The notes: generated by a model not told the origin, from the letters alone. Positions 1 through 8,094 are shown, counted from the first letter of the stretch. The stretch: 64,000 nucleotides of DNA from Psychromonas algicola (GCF_004378355.1 NZ_SNUB01000010.1:1-64000), one strand, 5' to 3'. Translations and numbers: made by a program.

Positions 1-1
1 G

Positions 2-88
2 AAATGGTCAAAACCGATCCATAGTTGGAGAGCTGCCATGAATCGGTTTATAATAGAGTTTGAAGACCGCTTGAAAAAACATCTGTAA
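2..88 (+). CDS. IS256-family transposase, C-terminal end only (cut by window start)
   Basis: An open frame runs in from the window edge and stops at 86-88, giving about 28 residues. It contains W-S-K-P-I-H-S-W, then M-N-R-F-I-I-E-F-E-D-R, which matches the usual C-terminus of IS256-type (mutator) DDE transposases (W-x-x-x-x-x-x-W, then a QFAIxFxDR-like string). A terminal-repeat-like sequence follows directly at 92-121. Most of the gene lies outside the window, so intactness cannot be judged. The family call is inference from a short tail. Confidence 0.6.
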   Translation, partial: KWSKPIHSWRAAMNRFIIEFEDRLKKHL

Positions 89-91
89 AAA

Positions 92-121
92 TGGTAATTA
101 CACAGAATTATTTACAGGGTC
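92..121 (+). repeat. Right terminal inverted repeat of an IS256-type element (likely)
   Basis: Immediately after the transposase stop, the sequence around ttacacagaattatttacag, ending in ggtct, has the look of an IS256-family terminal repeat. The partner end is outside the window, so repeat pairing and the target duplication (8-9 bp in this family) cannot be verified. The outer boundary is uncertain by a few bases. Confidence 0.5.
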
Positions 122-291
122 TATTCTCTAATAGAGTCGTCTGTCATACCATTTGCTTTTGCATCAGCTTCACACTCTTCTTCTGTTTCAAAGTTCTGTG
201 TAGATGCACCTAACATACGACCACTTTTAGCCGTTTTATACCAACACCATTTGTTTCGAGAATCTTTATAGAGTTTCCATTTATCTGACAT
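121..291 (-). CDS. Small protein, YegP/DUF1508-like single repeat
   Basis: A 56-residue frame starts with ATG at 289-291, preceded by an AAGGA ribosome site 9 bases upstream. It begins MSDKWKLYKDSRNKWCWYK, followed by a K-x-G-R-x-L-G-A-S segment and an acidic T-E-E-E-C-E-A-D-A helix. The W-x-x-Y-K-D...W-x-W layout resembles one repeat of the YegP/DUF1508 fold (small, function unknown). The stop codon lies exactly at the presumed end of the IS element, so the last few residues may have been changed by insertion. Hypothetical; the gene itself is well supported by RBS and composition. Confidence 0.6.
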   Translation of the reverse strand: MSDKWKLYKDSRNKWCWYKTAKSGRMLGASTQNFETEEECEADAKANGMTDDSIRE

Positions 292-614
292 ATTATTAAA
301 TCCTTTTTTTGAGAATAGCAGTCATATTATTAACCATAAAACTGATATAAATAAATTAGTAAAAATAATGATAGTCCAAAAAATGAATAATTTTTGGCTT
401 CCCTATAAATAATATTAAATATTTCTTAAAACCAAACAAAACACACATTTTAAGTAGATTTATATTGCCAACCAGTCATGCAATATTATAGCTACCGGTT
501 AAACCGAAGAAGTTATCAACTAAGTGTTTATTTAGCCTCACTCTCTAATATTTACTGTAGAATGTTATCTTCATAAAAAGCATAAAACGATAAATGCTTA
601 AAAATAGGAATAAG
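292..614. other. Intergenic, no gene seen
   Basis: About 320 bases of AT-rich sequence between the divergent small gene and the DUF2391 gene. It must hold both promoters, but I could not pick a convincing -35/-10 pair. No repeat, RNA gene or terminator hairpin was recognised. Confidence 0.5.
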
Positions 615-1009
615 ATGAAATTAAGTTTTAACTTTGAAGATGCTAGCCAGATATTCGTCGGTGCTTTTGCGCTTGCAGTGCCCATTTCTTTTTCTGAAGA
701 AGCTTGGCGCTTAGGAGAAACCTTACCCGTACAAAACTTATTAATGCTACTTACTCTTTCAGTAGTATTTTTGACTGTTTATACTTATCAAAGTGTTTTT
801 CAAAAAGAAATTAAATCACGAAAAGTGGTTTTTGTTTCACGTATTGTCATTGCTTACTTAATGACAGCCTTGGTGGTTGCATTGGTACTTTTTTGTTTAG
901 ATAAACTTCCCTTCGCAGAAGACCCTTTTGTTGCGATAAAGCGAATTATTGTGATCACTATGCTGCATCAATGGGAGCAATTGTTGTAGATAGTTTTGAT
1001 AAAGAATAA
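615..1009 (+). pseudogene. DUF2391 (TIGR02587-type) integral membrane protein, frameshifted near the 3' end
   Basis: The start ATG at 615 has an AGGA site 5 bases upstream; an upstream in-frame ATG at 594 lacks one. The protein has the family hallmarks: A-L-A-V-P-I-S-F-S-E-E-A-W near residue 20, G-E-T-L-P, then four hydrophobic segments. In the starting frame it ends as ...ITMLHQWEQLL at 989. Moving to the +2 frame at about 963-965 gives A-S-M-G-A-I-V-V-D-S-F-D-K-E and a stop at 1007-1009, which is the expected end of this family. A one-base indel near 963 is therefore likely, either a real mutation or a sequencing error. Function of the family is unknown. Confidence 0.7.
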
Positions 1010-1093
1010 TTAAACATATGTGCGACGAAAAGATAAAACTTATTTTATCCATTCCATGACATCAGGTTTTGTAGGAAAACTGATGTTAACAAT

Positions 1094-1133
1094 TAAATCC
1101 CTTAGATTATAAATCAAGGGATTTAATATTAAT
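1094..1133 (+). terminator. Rho-independent terminator-like hairpin
   Basis: taaatccctt (1094-1103) pairs perfectly with aagggattta (1116-1125), followed by an AT-rich tail. It lies between the plus-strand DUF2391 gene and the converging minus-strand gene and could serve both. Confidence 0.55.
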
Positions 1134-1171
1134 TAACACAATTGCATGGCGGTATCTTAATAGGAGACGCC

Positions 1172-1444
1172 CTATTCCAATATATACACTGAAATAGCAA
1201 TAATAGTGTCTAGTTTAATAAATGAGAGTTCTACTTTTTCTTTACCAGTTTTACTATGAGTAATACCTGTCTCTTCTTTTAAAATTAAGACTTCGTTAGT
1301 TTTTTGTACATATTCACCAACGATCGTACCATTCTCGGTAGTAACACTAATATCTTTATAACCAGATTCTTGTGCGGCTAAAATACTTTGCTCAATGGCA
1401 TCGTTGAAATTTAAATCCGCAGCGTATTTTTTTGAAACTGTCAT
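1172..1444 (-). CDS. Conserved-looking hypothetical protein, 90 aa
   Basis: The frame starts with ATG at 1442-1444 with an AAGGA site 6 bases upstream. The product is soluble and acidic, with no signal peptide or membrane segment: an N-terminal helix (NFNDAIEQSILAAQESG) then alternating beta-like strands (DISVTTENGTIVGEYV, NEVLILKEETG). I do not recognise the family. It lies 32 bases downstream of another minus-strand hypothetical gene and is probably co-transcribed with it. Confidence 0.55.
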   Translation of the reverse strand: MTVSKKYAADLNFNDAIEQSILAAQESGYKDISVTTENGTIVGEYVQKTNEVLILKEETGITHSKTGKEKVELSFIKLDTIIAISVYILE

Positions 1445-1476
1445 AATATTCCTTAATTGAACTTAGGTAACAAATA

Positions 1477-1866
1477 CTATCGCATTGTTTTTTGCGCTAA
1501 ATATTCTTGATAAAAAGCATTTGCATCAAAATCGTCAGGTCGGTCTGATTTTGTTAAGTTAGCGCGTTGATCAATACCAGGTGCAAATAAAGTTAGATTA
1601 TCAAAATCACTCCATGAACTTGTGCTTTGAATTGTCCACCATTTAGCTTTTCCAGGTATTTCTTTAGTTTCCATTACATAGCTACTACAGCGAGTATCAT
1701 GACACTTTGTTTCATGGAAATAAATTTGACCATCAAAGTCATTATCTACACCATCAACTTTAATTAAGAATGTTTTATCGTCCGCATCACCTATACGTAA
1801 CATAGTTACTTTGTAATCGCTAGTTTTATATATTTGTGGATATTTACCTAATTTAACATCACTCAC
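1477..1866 (-). CDS. Hypothetical protein, 129 aa, GTG start
   Basis: The frame opens with GTG at 1864-1866, with AAAGGA 7 bases upstream, which decides the start. The product appears cytoplasmic. It has a beta-rich body with an H-E-T-K-C-H-D-T-R-C-S-S segment (two Cys and two His close together, possible metal or redox site), an E-I-P-G-K-A-K-W-W-T-I-Q motif and a helical C-terminus (FDANAFYQEYLAQKTM). No family recognised. Likely first gene of a two-gene operon with the 90-aa gene downstream. Confidence 0.55.
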   Translation of the reverse strand: MSDVKLGKYPQIYKTSDYKVTMLRIGDADDKTFLIKVDGVDNDFDGQIYFHETKCHDTRCSSYVMETKEIPGKAKWWTIQSTSSWSDFDNLTLFAPGIDQRANLTKSDRPDDFDANAFYQEYLAQKTMR

Positions 1867-2150
1867 GCTTTATTCCTTTGCATCTATAAATTTATATTAG
1901 AACAAACTATCACATCATTAATACCATGTTCTAATACTTTTTGATTCGTTAATTAAAGAAGTTAAATGTAGTTTCAACTTTATATAAATTAATAACAGTG
2001 TATTGAGTCAATGAATAGATTAACTAGTTCACTTTGATTTAACTGTTAAGCAGATTGTGACCAAAGGAGCTTAACGCATAATGTCAAATGCATTATCCTT
2101 AAAAGTGCTATGATTGAAATTATATTTATTCAACTTTTCAAAGGTTTGCT

Positions 2151-2981
2151 ATGCAAGCAAAAAATCAACACAGCAATCTCATCCCAGTATGGTTATTTGC
2201 CCAGTTTGAATTAACACGATTATTTTTCACTAAACGAGGTCTATTTTTAGTTGCCTCATTGGCTATTGTCTGGTTTTTCATTTTAGATTTTTTAATCTAT
2301 GAATCAGTTCAATTACTGCGAGATCCTCTATTACGTGATCAAATTTCTTCGTGGTTTGGTGAGGTTCAATTAGATTACCTATTACAATGGCCCTATTCCG
2401 AATTAGCTGTTTATTGGATTATTAGTGTTTTTATCTTTCCATTTATTGCTATTTTAATCTCTTCAGATCAAATCGCTTCAGATATCAAACGTGGCACTGT
2501 TCGTTTTTTATTATTACGAAGTACACGTAGTCAATTGCTACTTGGCCGCTTCCTTGGTAAAACGTTAATCGTTACAATACTGATTTTTTTATCTATATTA
2601 GCAACTTTTCTAATGGGAATAAATCGCGATGCCACTCAAATAGTGAACTCAATTCCTCAGCTCATATTAATACTATTTAACTTAATACTATTATGTTTAC
2701 CTTATATTGCATTGATGTCACTACTAAATGCACATTTTCAATCATCAAAAATAAGCCTCTTAATCGCGTTTATAATCGTCCCGGTAATATCAAGTTTGAT
2801 TGGGTATATCGCAACCTATATTGAACCTGCTGACTATCTACTTTACGCGTTACCCGGTGTACAGTTAACCGATACATTACAATTAGCTGATTTTCAACTT
2901 TCTTCATTGTTAATTCCTTTGATTCAAACCATTGGCTATTTATTCTTAACGCAACAAGTACTAGTAAGGAAGTCACTATGA
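2151..2981 (+). CDS. ABC-2 type transporter permease
   Basis: The 276-residue protein has about six hydrophobic helices and the ABC-2 permease layout: an N-terminal helix after a short basic segment (FELTRLFFTKRG), a conserved D-Q-I-A-S-D-I-K-R-G-T-V-R-F-L-L cytoplasmic loop near residue 110, and several C-terminal helices. It forms the membrane channel of a two-component export ABC transporter. Its stop overlaps the start of the ATPase gene by 4 bases (ATGA), so the two are translationally coupled. Substrate unknown; relatives include lipid, peptide and Na+ exporters. Confidence 0.85.
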   Translation: MQAKNQHSNLIPVWLFAQFELTRLFFTKRGLFLVASLAIVWFFILDFLIYESVQLLRDPLLRDQISSWFGEVQLDYLLQWPYSELAVYWIISVFIFPFIAILISSDQIASDIKRGTVRFLLLRSTRSQLLLGRFLGKTLIVTILIFLSILATFLMGINRDATQIVNSIPQLILILFNLILLCLPYIALMSLLNAHFQSSKISLLIAFIIVPVISSLIGYIATYIEPADYLLYALPGVQLTDTLQLADFQLSSLLIPLIQTIGYLFLTQQVLVRKSL

Positions 2982-3880
2982 GTACATTAATTAGTTGCCA
3001 ACAACTTAATAAATACTTCGGCAACAAACAGGTTTTAAAGGATATAAGCTTTGAAATACAAGCAGGTGAAATAACCGCTTTAGTAGGCCCTAACGGTGCA
3101 GGGAAAACGACTTTATTTAGCATTTTATGTAATTATCTTTATCCTACTTCAGGAAATGTCACTGTATTTGGCGAAAAACCAGGAAGTAGCCAATTATTTG
3201 GAAAAGTAGGAGCTTTGCCGCAGGATGCCCAACTAGATCCTAACTTTACTATTAAAACGCAACTTGAGATGTATGCCAAGCTACAAGGCTTTAATAACCA
3301 ACAAGCAAAGAATGAATGTTTAAGGGTATTAGAATGTGTGGATTTGCTTGATGTCGTTAACCAAAGGCCATCAACATTAAGCCACGGTATGAGCAAACGA
3401 GTTTCCATTGCTCAAGCACTAATTGGTACGCCTAAGCTTGTTTTATTAGATGAGCCGACAGCAGGCTTAGATCCTGCTAATGCACGTAGTATTAGACAAC
3501 TTGTTATGAACTTATCTGGTGAAACTAGTTTTATTATTAGCTCACATAATTTAGATGAGCTGGAACGACTTTGCTCTAGCGTCTTATTGCTTGATCATGG
3601 CGAACTATCGCAACAGGTTATCGGTAAACAAGCACAACAGAGCCAGCAAACCTTAACTTTATTACTTGAAAACTCAACAACATCAACCCTAGCGCTACTG
3701 AGTGAGCTACAAGGAATGACTAAGGTTGAAAATATTAACAAGCAAGAATTTATTTTAAAATACAATCTGCTACTGGCAGCTGACTTTGATATTAAACTGA
3801 TTCAAACTCTGCAGCAGCATGGATTAGAGTATCGCCAAATAAGCAAAGGCTTATCCTTAGAGCAACAACTATTTTCTTAA
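2978..3880 (+). CDS. ABC transporter ATP-binding protein
   Basis: This 300-residue ATPase powers the adjacent permease. Walker A is G-P-N-G-A-G-K-T-T near residue 38. The signature is degenerate (L-S-H-G-M-S-K-R, instead of LSGGQ) near residue 133. Walker B is L-V-L-L-D-E-P-T-A-G-L-D-P, followed by the switch H (I-S-S-H-N-L-D-E-L-E). A C-terminal domain of about 80 residues follows, as in DrrA/CcmA/NatA-like exporters. The start overlaps the permease stop by 4 bases. No accessory periplasmic protein is encoded nearby. Confidence 0.9.
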   Translation: MSTLISCQQLNKYFGNKQVLKDISFEIQAGEITALVGPNGAGKTTLFSILCNYLYPTSGNVTVFGEKPGSSQLFGKVGALPQDAQLDPNFTIKTQLEMYAKLQGFNNQQAKNECLRVLECVDLLDVVNQRPSTLSHGMSKRVSIAQALIGTPKLVLLDEPTAGLDPANARSIRQLVMNLSGETSFIISSHNLDELERLCSSVLLLDHGELSQQVIGKQAQQSQQTLTLLLENSTTSTLALLSELQGMTKVENINKQEFILKYNLLLAADFDIKLIQTLQQHGLEYRQISKGLSLEQQLFS

Positions 3881-3904
3881 CAATCCACTTATTTTTGGCT
3901 CTTT

Positions 3905-3946
3905 ATCCTTATCTTTTTTATTAAAAACAATGAAATAGATAAGGAT
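3905..3946. terminator. Hairpin between convergent genes
   Basis: atccttatct (3905-3914) pairs with agataaggat (3937-3946) around a loop with a T-run. It sits between the ABC ATPase (plus) and the SDR gene (minus), so it could act in both directions. Loop of 22 bases is longish. Confidence 0.4.
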
Positions 3947-3951
3947 GTTAT

Positions 3952-4701
3952 TTACCAAGGAATTGATTTACCTTGCCAATCTAAAAAACTAGCTTCACCA
4001 TCAACAGCTGTTTTATTAACTATTTGTAAAAGTTGAGAGGCAACAAACTCACTCGTAAATAACTTATGAGCAGGGACATTTTTTTGAAACGGTTTAGATA
4101 ACGGCGTATCAGTGGTACCTGGATGAAATGAAATAAGCTTAATGTTTTTAGCTGATCGTTTAAATTCAATCGCCGCAGATTTAATTAACATATTAGCCGC
4201 TGCTTTCGACGTTCTATAGCTGTACCAACCACCAATTTCATTATCACTAATGCTGCCAACACGAGCTGTAAAAATGATCACTTTACAGTCGACTTTACTC
4301 TTTAATAGTGGCGTTAAATGTTTTAGCCATAATATAGGCGTCATCGCATTCGCTTTCATCACTTCTAAAAAAGCCTGCTCTGAAAATTCCTGTAAGCGTT
4401 TTTCCGGTGTAATATGAGCATTATGTAATAAACCATGGCACAAAAATACTGCTGATATAGCTGTTTGATTATTACTCTCAATATCTTTTACCACTAGGCT
4501 TATGGTTCTTTCTTGATAATCATCAACGGCAATGATCTGACATTTTTCAAATACGGCTTGTTGATAAAAACTGATATCTCTCGTTATCACGATCAACTGA
4601 GATTGCTCTTCTTCAACCACTTGTAAAGCTAACGCCTTTGCTATATCGCTATTGGCTCCGATGATTATCTTTGTCGTTTGACTGGTTGTTTGACTTAACA
4701 T
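3952..4701 (-). CDS. Short-chain dehydrogenase/reductase
   Basis: Classical SDR fold of about 249 residues. The start ATG at 4699-4701 has AAGGA 7 bases upstream, giving MLSQTTSQTTK as N-terminus; the frame is open further up, but without an RBS. The cofactor loop reads I-I-I-G-A-N-S-D-I-A, a variant of TGxxxGIG. The catalytic Y-S-Y-R-T-S-K-A-A motif (YxxxK) and upstream Ser (F-T-A-R-V-G-S-I-S-D) are present, and the late H-P-G-T-T-D-T motif matches the CsgA-like SDR branch. It overlaps the upstream DCC-family gene by about 53 bases. SDR, DCC and flavin reductase genes often travel together in Vibrionaceae/Shewanella near photolyase genes; no photolyase is present here. Substrate unknown. Confidence 0.85.
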   Translation of the reverse strand: MLSQTTSQTTKIIIGANSDIAKALALQVVEEEQSQLIVITRDISFYQQAVFEKCQIIAVDDYQERTISLVVKDIESNNQTAISAVFLCHGLLHNAHITPEKRLQEFSEQAFLEVMKANAMTPILWLKHLTPLLKSKVDCKVIIFTARVGSISDNEIGGWYSYRTSKAAANMLIKSAAIEFKRSAKNIKLISFHPGTTDTPLSKPFQKNVPAHKLFTSEFVASQLLQIVNKTAVDGEASFLDWQGKSIPW

Positions 4702-5125
4702 AGCAAGTTCCTTGTTCACAATAGTTGGCTTTGATGCCGAAACATTTAGCAATAAAAGAAGAAATAGGATAACGATACTTGGCTAACACTAAATAACATA
4801 AATGAGAGAGCTGCTTTATCACTGGCCATTGTAATGGCGCAACTAACCACCCTTTACCGACTAAAGTCCAAGCTCGATGCGTTACATCCAAACCTAATAA
4901 ACGCTTTCCTTGGAAGGTTCCATGTAAAATCGCGAGGGCTTTATCGACATTAATATCTGGAAAATTTGTCTTAAAATCTGCTTGATGCAAGTCTATTAAG
5001 TTGATTTTATTGTGTGAGTCATGACGTTTCAGCTTTTGCATTTCTAAACTACATAATGGACATTTTCCGTCATAAAAAATAATCAGCTGTTCGCTATTAA
5101 CCTGTTGCTGTAAAACCTCACTCAT
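4649..5125 (-). CDS. DCC family thiol-disulfide oxidoreductase (DUF393)
   Basis: The motif I-I-F-Y-D-G-K-C-P-L-C near residue 15 carries the D-x-x-C-P-x-C signature of the thioredoxin-like DCC family (DUF393). The body ends in the family's A-K-Y-R-Y-P-I-S-S and two further Cys (Y-C-E-Q-G-T-C). The start ATG at 5123-5125 is favoured by a GAGGG site 8 bases upstream; the frame can extend to a GTG at 5146. It overlaps the flavin reductase gene above by 8 bases and the SDR gene below by about 53, so all three are one transcript. Partner and substrate unknown. Confidence 0.8.
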   Translation of the reverse strand: MSEVLQQQVNSEQLIIFYDGKCPLCSLEMQKLKRHDSHNKINLIDLHQADFKTNFPDINVDKALAILHGTFQGKRLLGLDVTHRAWTLVGKGWLVAPLQWPVIKQLSHLCYLVLAKYRYPISSFIAKCFGIKANYCEQGTCYVKSNNQSNDKDNHRSQ

Positions 5126-5816
5126 TATTAATCCCTCTATCGTCACTAAATGAATAGTTCTTTAGCTCAACGTTAGGTTTAGCATAATTTAAACGCGTTA
5201 AAGATTGAGTTCGATGATAACCATCCAAACCAGAAACACTGACTGTTTCTAATGCTTCAATGTCAATATAGCCATCACTTTTCATTGCTTCTTCTTCACA
5301 CATAACATGTACAATTTCACCAATAATAAATTGCGTATTATTTAAAGAAATTGGCATAATTTGTTGAAGTTTTACCGCATATTTAAGCTGACTTTCTTTT
5401 ACAAAGGGAACATTAAACCCATCTATATAAAAAGGAGATAAATTCGTTTCTTCAAATTCACTTTGGTGTTTTGAATAACGAGCAGATGTTTGATGTGCTT
5501 GCCTATAAAATTCACAAGAAACTTGATTAATTGAGTAATAGCCAGTTTCAATTATATTATTTAGCGTATGTCTTTGATCGTTATCAGGTCGCATAATAAA
5601 TCCCACTAAAGCAGGTGACGCCCCTAAATGAACAACAGAACTAAACATAGCAAGATTGGTTTGCGCTTGTTTGTTTTGAGTTGCAATCAAGTTAGCGCTT
5701 TTAAAGCCTGACAAACTGTTAATAAACATGGCACGCTTTCGATCTGGCATTGCTTTGATTTCATTGAAGTCAACATGTTTTAAATTGATAACGATCTCCT
5801 TAATAAGCACAAACAC
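5118..5816 (-). CDS. Flavin reductase family protein (FMN-binding split barrel)
   Basis: The product has the FMN-binding split-barrel pattern: F-I-N-S-L-S-G-F-K-S-A-N-L-I-A-T-Q near the N-terminus, N-L-A-M-F-S-S-V-V-H-L-G-A-S-P-A, R-P-D-N-D-Q-R-H-T and G-Y-Y-S-I-N. Such proteins reduce or carry flavin using NAD(P)H. The start is problematic. The ATG at 5816 has no RBS and sits at the predicted transcription start of the promoter at 5823-5852. A strong AAGGAG lies inside the frame at 5796-5801, but no ATG/GTG/TTG follows at normal spacing; an ATC codon at 5787-5789 is best placed. True start unresolved. First gene of a three-gene operon. Confidence 0.8.
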   Translation of the reverse strand: MFVLIKEIVINLKHVDFNEIKAMPDRKRAMFINSLSGFKSANLIATQNKQAQTNLAMFSSVVHLGASPALVGFIMRPDNDQRHTLNNIIETGYYSINQVSCEFYRQAHQTSARYSKHQSEFEETNLSPFYIDGFNVPFVKESQLKYAVKLQQIMPISLNNTQFIIGEIVHVMCEEEAMKSDGYIDIEALETVSVSGLDGYHRTQSLTRLNYAKPNVELKNYSFSDDRGINNE

Positions 5817-5822
5817 ATAGAA

Positions 5823-5852
5823 ATTTTATTTACTAAAACTAATACGAGTCAA
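5823..5852 (-). promoter_or_regulatory. Sigma-70-like promoter for the flavin reductase operon
   Basis: On the minus strand TTGACT (5847-5852), an 18-base spacer and TAAAAT (5823-5828) make a good -35/-10 pair in the 111-base gap upstream of the flavin reductase gene. Transcription would begin near 5816. It separates the last three genes of the minus-strand run from the six upstream ones. Confidence 0.45.
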
Positions 5853-5927
5853 CTTCAATTAAAGATCTTCAAAAAGTACATTAAAGAATCTATCAGTCAG
5901 TTTCTTAAAATAAAATGGAGATTCGAT

Positions 5928-7010
5928 TTATGAATGAAGATGTTTAATAGTTGCGCAATTAAAGGAGTAAATAAATGAGTGATCCTCATGAAAAAGCTTA
6001 TTTTCTAGTGTTTTATCTCTGACAATATTTACTCCATCAATATTTTCAGGGAAGTAATTGACTAGAAAAAAGCGTTCACAAATACGCGCAGAATCCTTAG
6101 CAGCAAACATAATTGAACGCCAAATAGATTGATATTGAGTTTGGTTCGCGTAGGAGGAGAAATCAGAAATTGAAAAAGCATCTATTGCGTTTTTATTACG
6201 ATTCAAATAACTATCAATTGGCATTGTCACTATTTCAAGAATATCAAGTCGCTCCTTAATCATACTAAAATGTCTTTCTTGTAAATGTAACGGCAAGCAA
6301 TCTTCAGTGTATTTACCAAAAATAATTAAATTCAAAAATGGATTATTTTTCGCTTTTTGATGGCTTATTACATGCGCTAATCGCTCATGAAGATAACGAC
6401 CAATATGTAAATTAGAATCAATTAAATCAATTCCTGGTTCTTTGAGTAAAACCTTCCAGATCCAACGTACATTCAAGAGTTTGATAAACTGTTTCCAGAA
6501 AAAACCATTCCATTTTTTATCGAAAATAGTTTTTTGCTGTTCAATTGTTTCTGCATCAAACAGTTGTTTAACCACTTTAGTTCTAAATCGGGTTAAGCAT
6601 GACAACTTTAATAGGTAGGTTTCCCATACTCCACAATATAAGATGCCAGATTTAATTTTATCAGCCTCTTGATCCCAATAATTTTTAGCTCTTTCGTTTA
6701 AATCTGATCTTAGTTTCTGATAAATTGATAACCGGTCATCGTAAGTGGTAATACCTAAGAATTGCTGAAATTCAGGGTAACTCAGATTTTTATAAGCACT
6801 GCATTTTAATGATAATAGGAAATTTTGCTTGTCGTTCATATCAATACTGATTACTTTTTTAGGGTTAGCAATCAATAGATCCAAGGCTCTTGCACCACTT
6901 CCTGTGATAGTTAACACAGTGTCATTAGGCGTTAACTTTAAAGCCGCCAGCTCTGAACTTGGATCTTCATTGGCGGCAGAGTAAATAATGGTAGAAAAAA
7001 AGTTCTTCAT
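5928..7010 (-). CDS. BtaA-like SAM-dependent aminocarboxypropyl transferase (DUF3419)
   Basis: The 360-residue protein matches the DUF3419/BtaA family, whose studied member moves the 3-amino-3-carboxypropyl group of S-adenosylmethionine onto diacylglycerol, the first step in betaine lipid synthesis. Visible features: F-F-S-T-I-I-Y-S-A-A-N-E-D-P-S-S-E at the N-terminus, the SAM-site glycine loop L-T-I-T-G-S-G-A-R-A-L-D, and V-I-S-I-D-M-N-D, typical of the BtaA Rossmann core. No BtaB-like N-methyltransferase is adjacent, so a complete betaine-lipid pathway is not shown. The gene begins 4 bases after the Rieske gene ends, and is the last gene of a six-gene operon. The acceptor is unknown and need not be diacylglycerol. 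Confidence 0.75.
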   Translation of the reverse strand: MKNFFSTIIYSAANEDPSSELAALKLTPNDTVLTITGSGARALDLLIANPKKVISIDMNDKQNFLLSLKCSAYKNLSYPEFQQFLGITTYDDRLSIYQKLRSDLNERAKNYWDQEADKIKSGILYCGVWETYLLKLSCLTRFRTKVVKQLFDAETIEQQKTIFDKKWNGFFWKQFIKLLNVRWIWKVLLKEPGIDLIDSNLHIGRYLHERLAHVISHQKAKNNPFLNLIIFGKYTEDCLPLHLQERHFSMIKERLDILEIVTMPIDSYLNRNKNAIDAFSISDFSSYANQTQYQSIWRSIMFAAKDSARICERFFLVNYFPENIDGVNIVRDKTLENKLFHEDHSFIYSFNCATIKHLHS

Positions 7011-7014
7011 AAAA

Positions 7015-8094
7015 TTAAAGCTTTAATGATGTGCGATGGACCGATGAAATTAAACCAAGGCTTGGTTGTTTCGTTTTTGCTTGTTCACGTAATAGTTTTA
7101 CTTGATAGCTATAAAGGTCATAGTCAATAAAATCGCCTTTGAACTGGGATAGTTTTGACGGGTTGTTAAACTGTAAAGCAACTATATTCTTATCTTGCTT
7201 CAACACTAGCGGTAAAAACAGTTTAAGACCGAGGCGAATCAAAGGATTAAATAAGCGAAATTGACAACTTATTTTAAAAAATGCTCGCGTTTTATTGTGA
7301 TCAATAGGACACATTATAATTTGAGTTCTAAAGTTAGTTTTATCCTTTTCAAATTGATATTGGATATCAACCTGTGAAGGTGCAATAAACATGTCTTGAT
7401 GATGTGTTGGATTTTTACTTGGATTAATAAACCAATTAAAAGGCCCTAATGTTTCATCACTTGGTAAATGATCTACCATTAATTTTTGCTGCGCATCTAA
7501 ATAAATGGCTATCTCTCGGGTTTTAAGTTGTTTAGGTTTTCGGATCAAACCTGAATGAATAAAATTGGTATGCGGCGAGTCCATAAAATTTTCTATCAAT
7601 GCTTGTTCGTCGCAGTCAAACTCTTCTGTTTTAACAATATCGCCAGTTAACGTCTGCCAATCGTGATAAGTTGGTTTATCTTTTTCATTGTTCTCAAGCG
7701 CCTGATCACCAGGGAAAAACCAAATAATACCGCCGCTATTTTTGGAACCAAGCTTCACAAGGGATTTTTTATCGCAATCTGATGGCTCAGTACTATAAGG
7801 AATATTGGAACAGTCTCCTTGATGATCAAATTGCCAGCCATGATAAGGACAGCTTAATTGATTTTGCAATAATCGACCTTGACTTAATGGCGCTTGTTTA
7901 TGGCAACAAGTATCCAAAAAAACGCTTACCTCACCTTGTTTATTTTTCCATACAAGGTAATTGAAATTAAAGGCTTTCACTTTAATCATAGCGTTTTTAG
8001 CTAAACAATTCGTTTCAACTAAAGGATACCAATAGTCAGCGAGATGTCCCCACTCAGCTTGTATTTGCTGCTGATAAGCTTTTTTAATGTCCAT
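7015..8094 (-). CDS. Rieske non-heme iron oxygenase, alpha-subunit type
   Basis: The N-terminal Rieske domain carries C-C-H-K-Q-A-P-L then C-P-Y-H-G-W-Q-F-D, the two Cys/His pairs of a [2Fe-2S] cluster. The C-terminal catalytic domain has E-N-F-M-D-S-P-H-T-N-F-I-H, the D-x2-H-x4-H mononuclear iron site with the bridging Asp. Length (359 aa) fits phenylpropionate-dioxygenase-like monooxygenases. Start is ATG at 8092-8094 (11 bases inside the ligase gene); an in-frame TTG at 8103 is an alternative. No ferredoxin partner is in the operon; the flavin reductase downstream (5118-5816) might supply electrons, but that is a guess. It would hydroxylate or desaturate an intermediate of the cluster product. 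Confidence 0.85.
   Translation of the reverse strand: MDIKKAYQQQIQAEWGHLADYWYPLVETNCLAKNAMIKVKAFNFNYLVWKNKQGEVSVFLDTCCHKQAPLSQGRLLQNQLSCPYHGWQFDHQGDCSNIPYSTEPSDCDKKSLVKLGSKNSGGIIWFFPGDQALENNEKDKPTYHDWQTLTGDIVKTEEFDCDEQALIENFMDSPHTNFIHSGLIRKPKQLKTREIAIYLDAQQKLMVDHLPSDETLGPFNWFINPSKNPTHHQDMFIAPSQVDIQYQFEKDKTNFRTQIIMCPIDHNKTRAFFKISCQFRLFNPLIRLGLKLFLPLVLKQDKNIVALQFNNPSKLSQFKGDFIDYDLYSYQVKLLREQAKTKQPSLGLISSVHRTSLKL

Noticed and set aside
2770-3123. 117-aa minus-strand frame over the ABC transporter genes
   Set aside because: It is antisense to well-supported permease and ATPase coding sequence, with no motif of its own.
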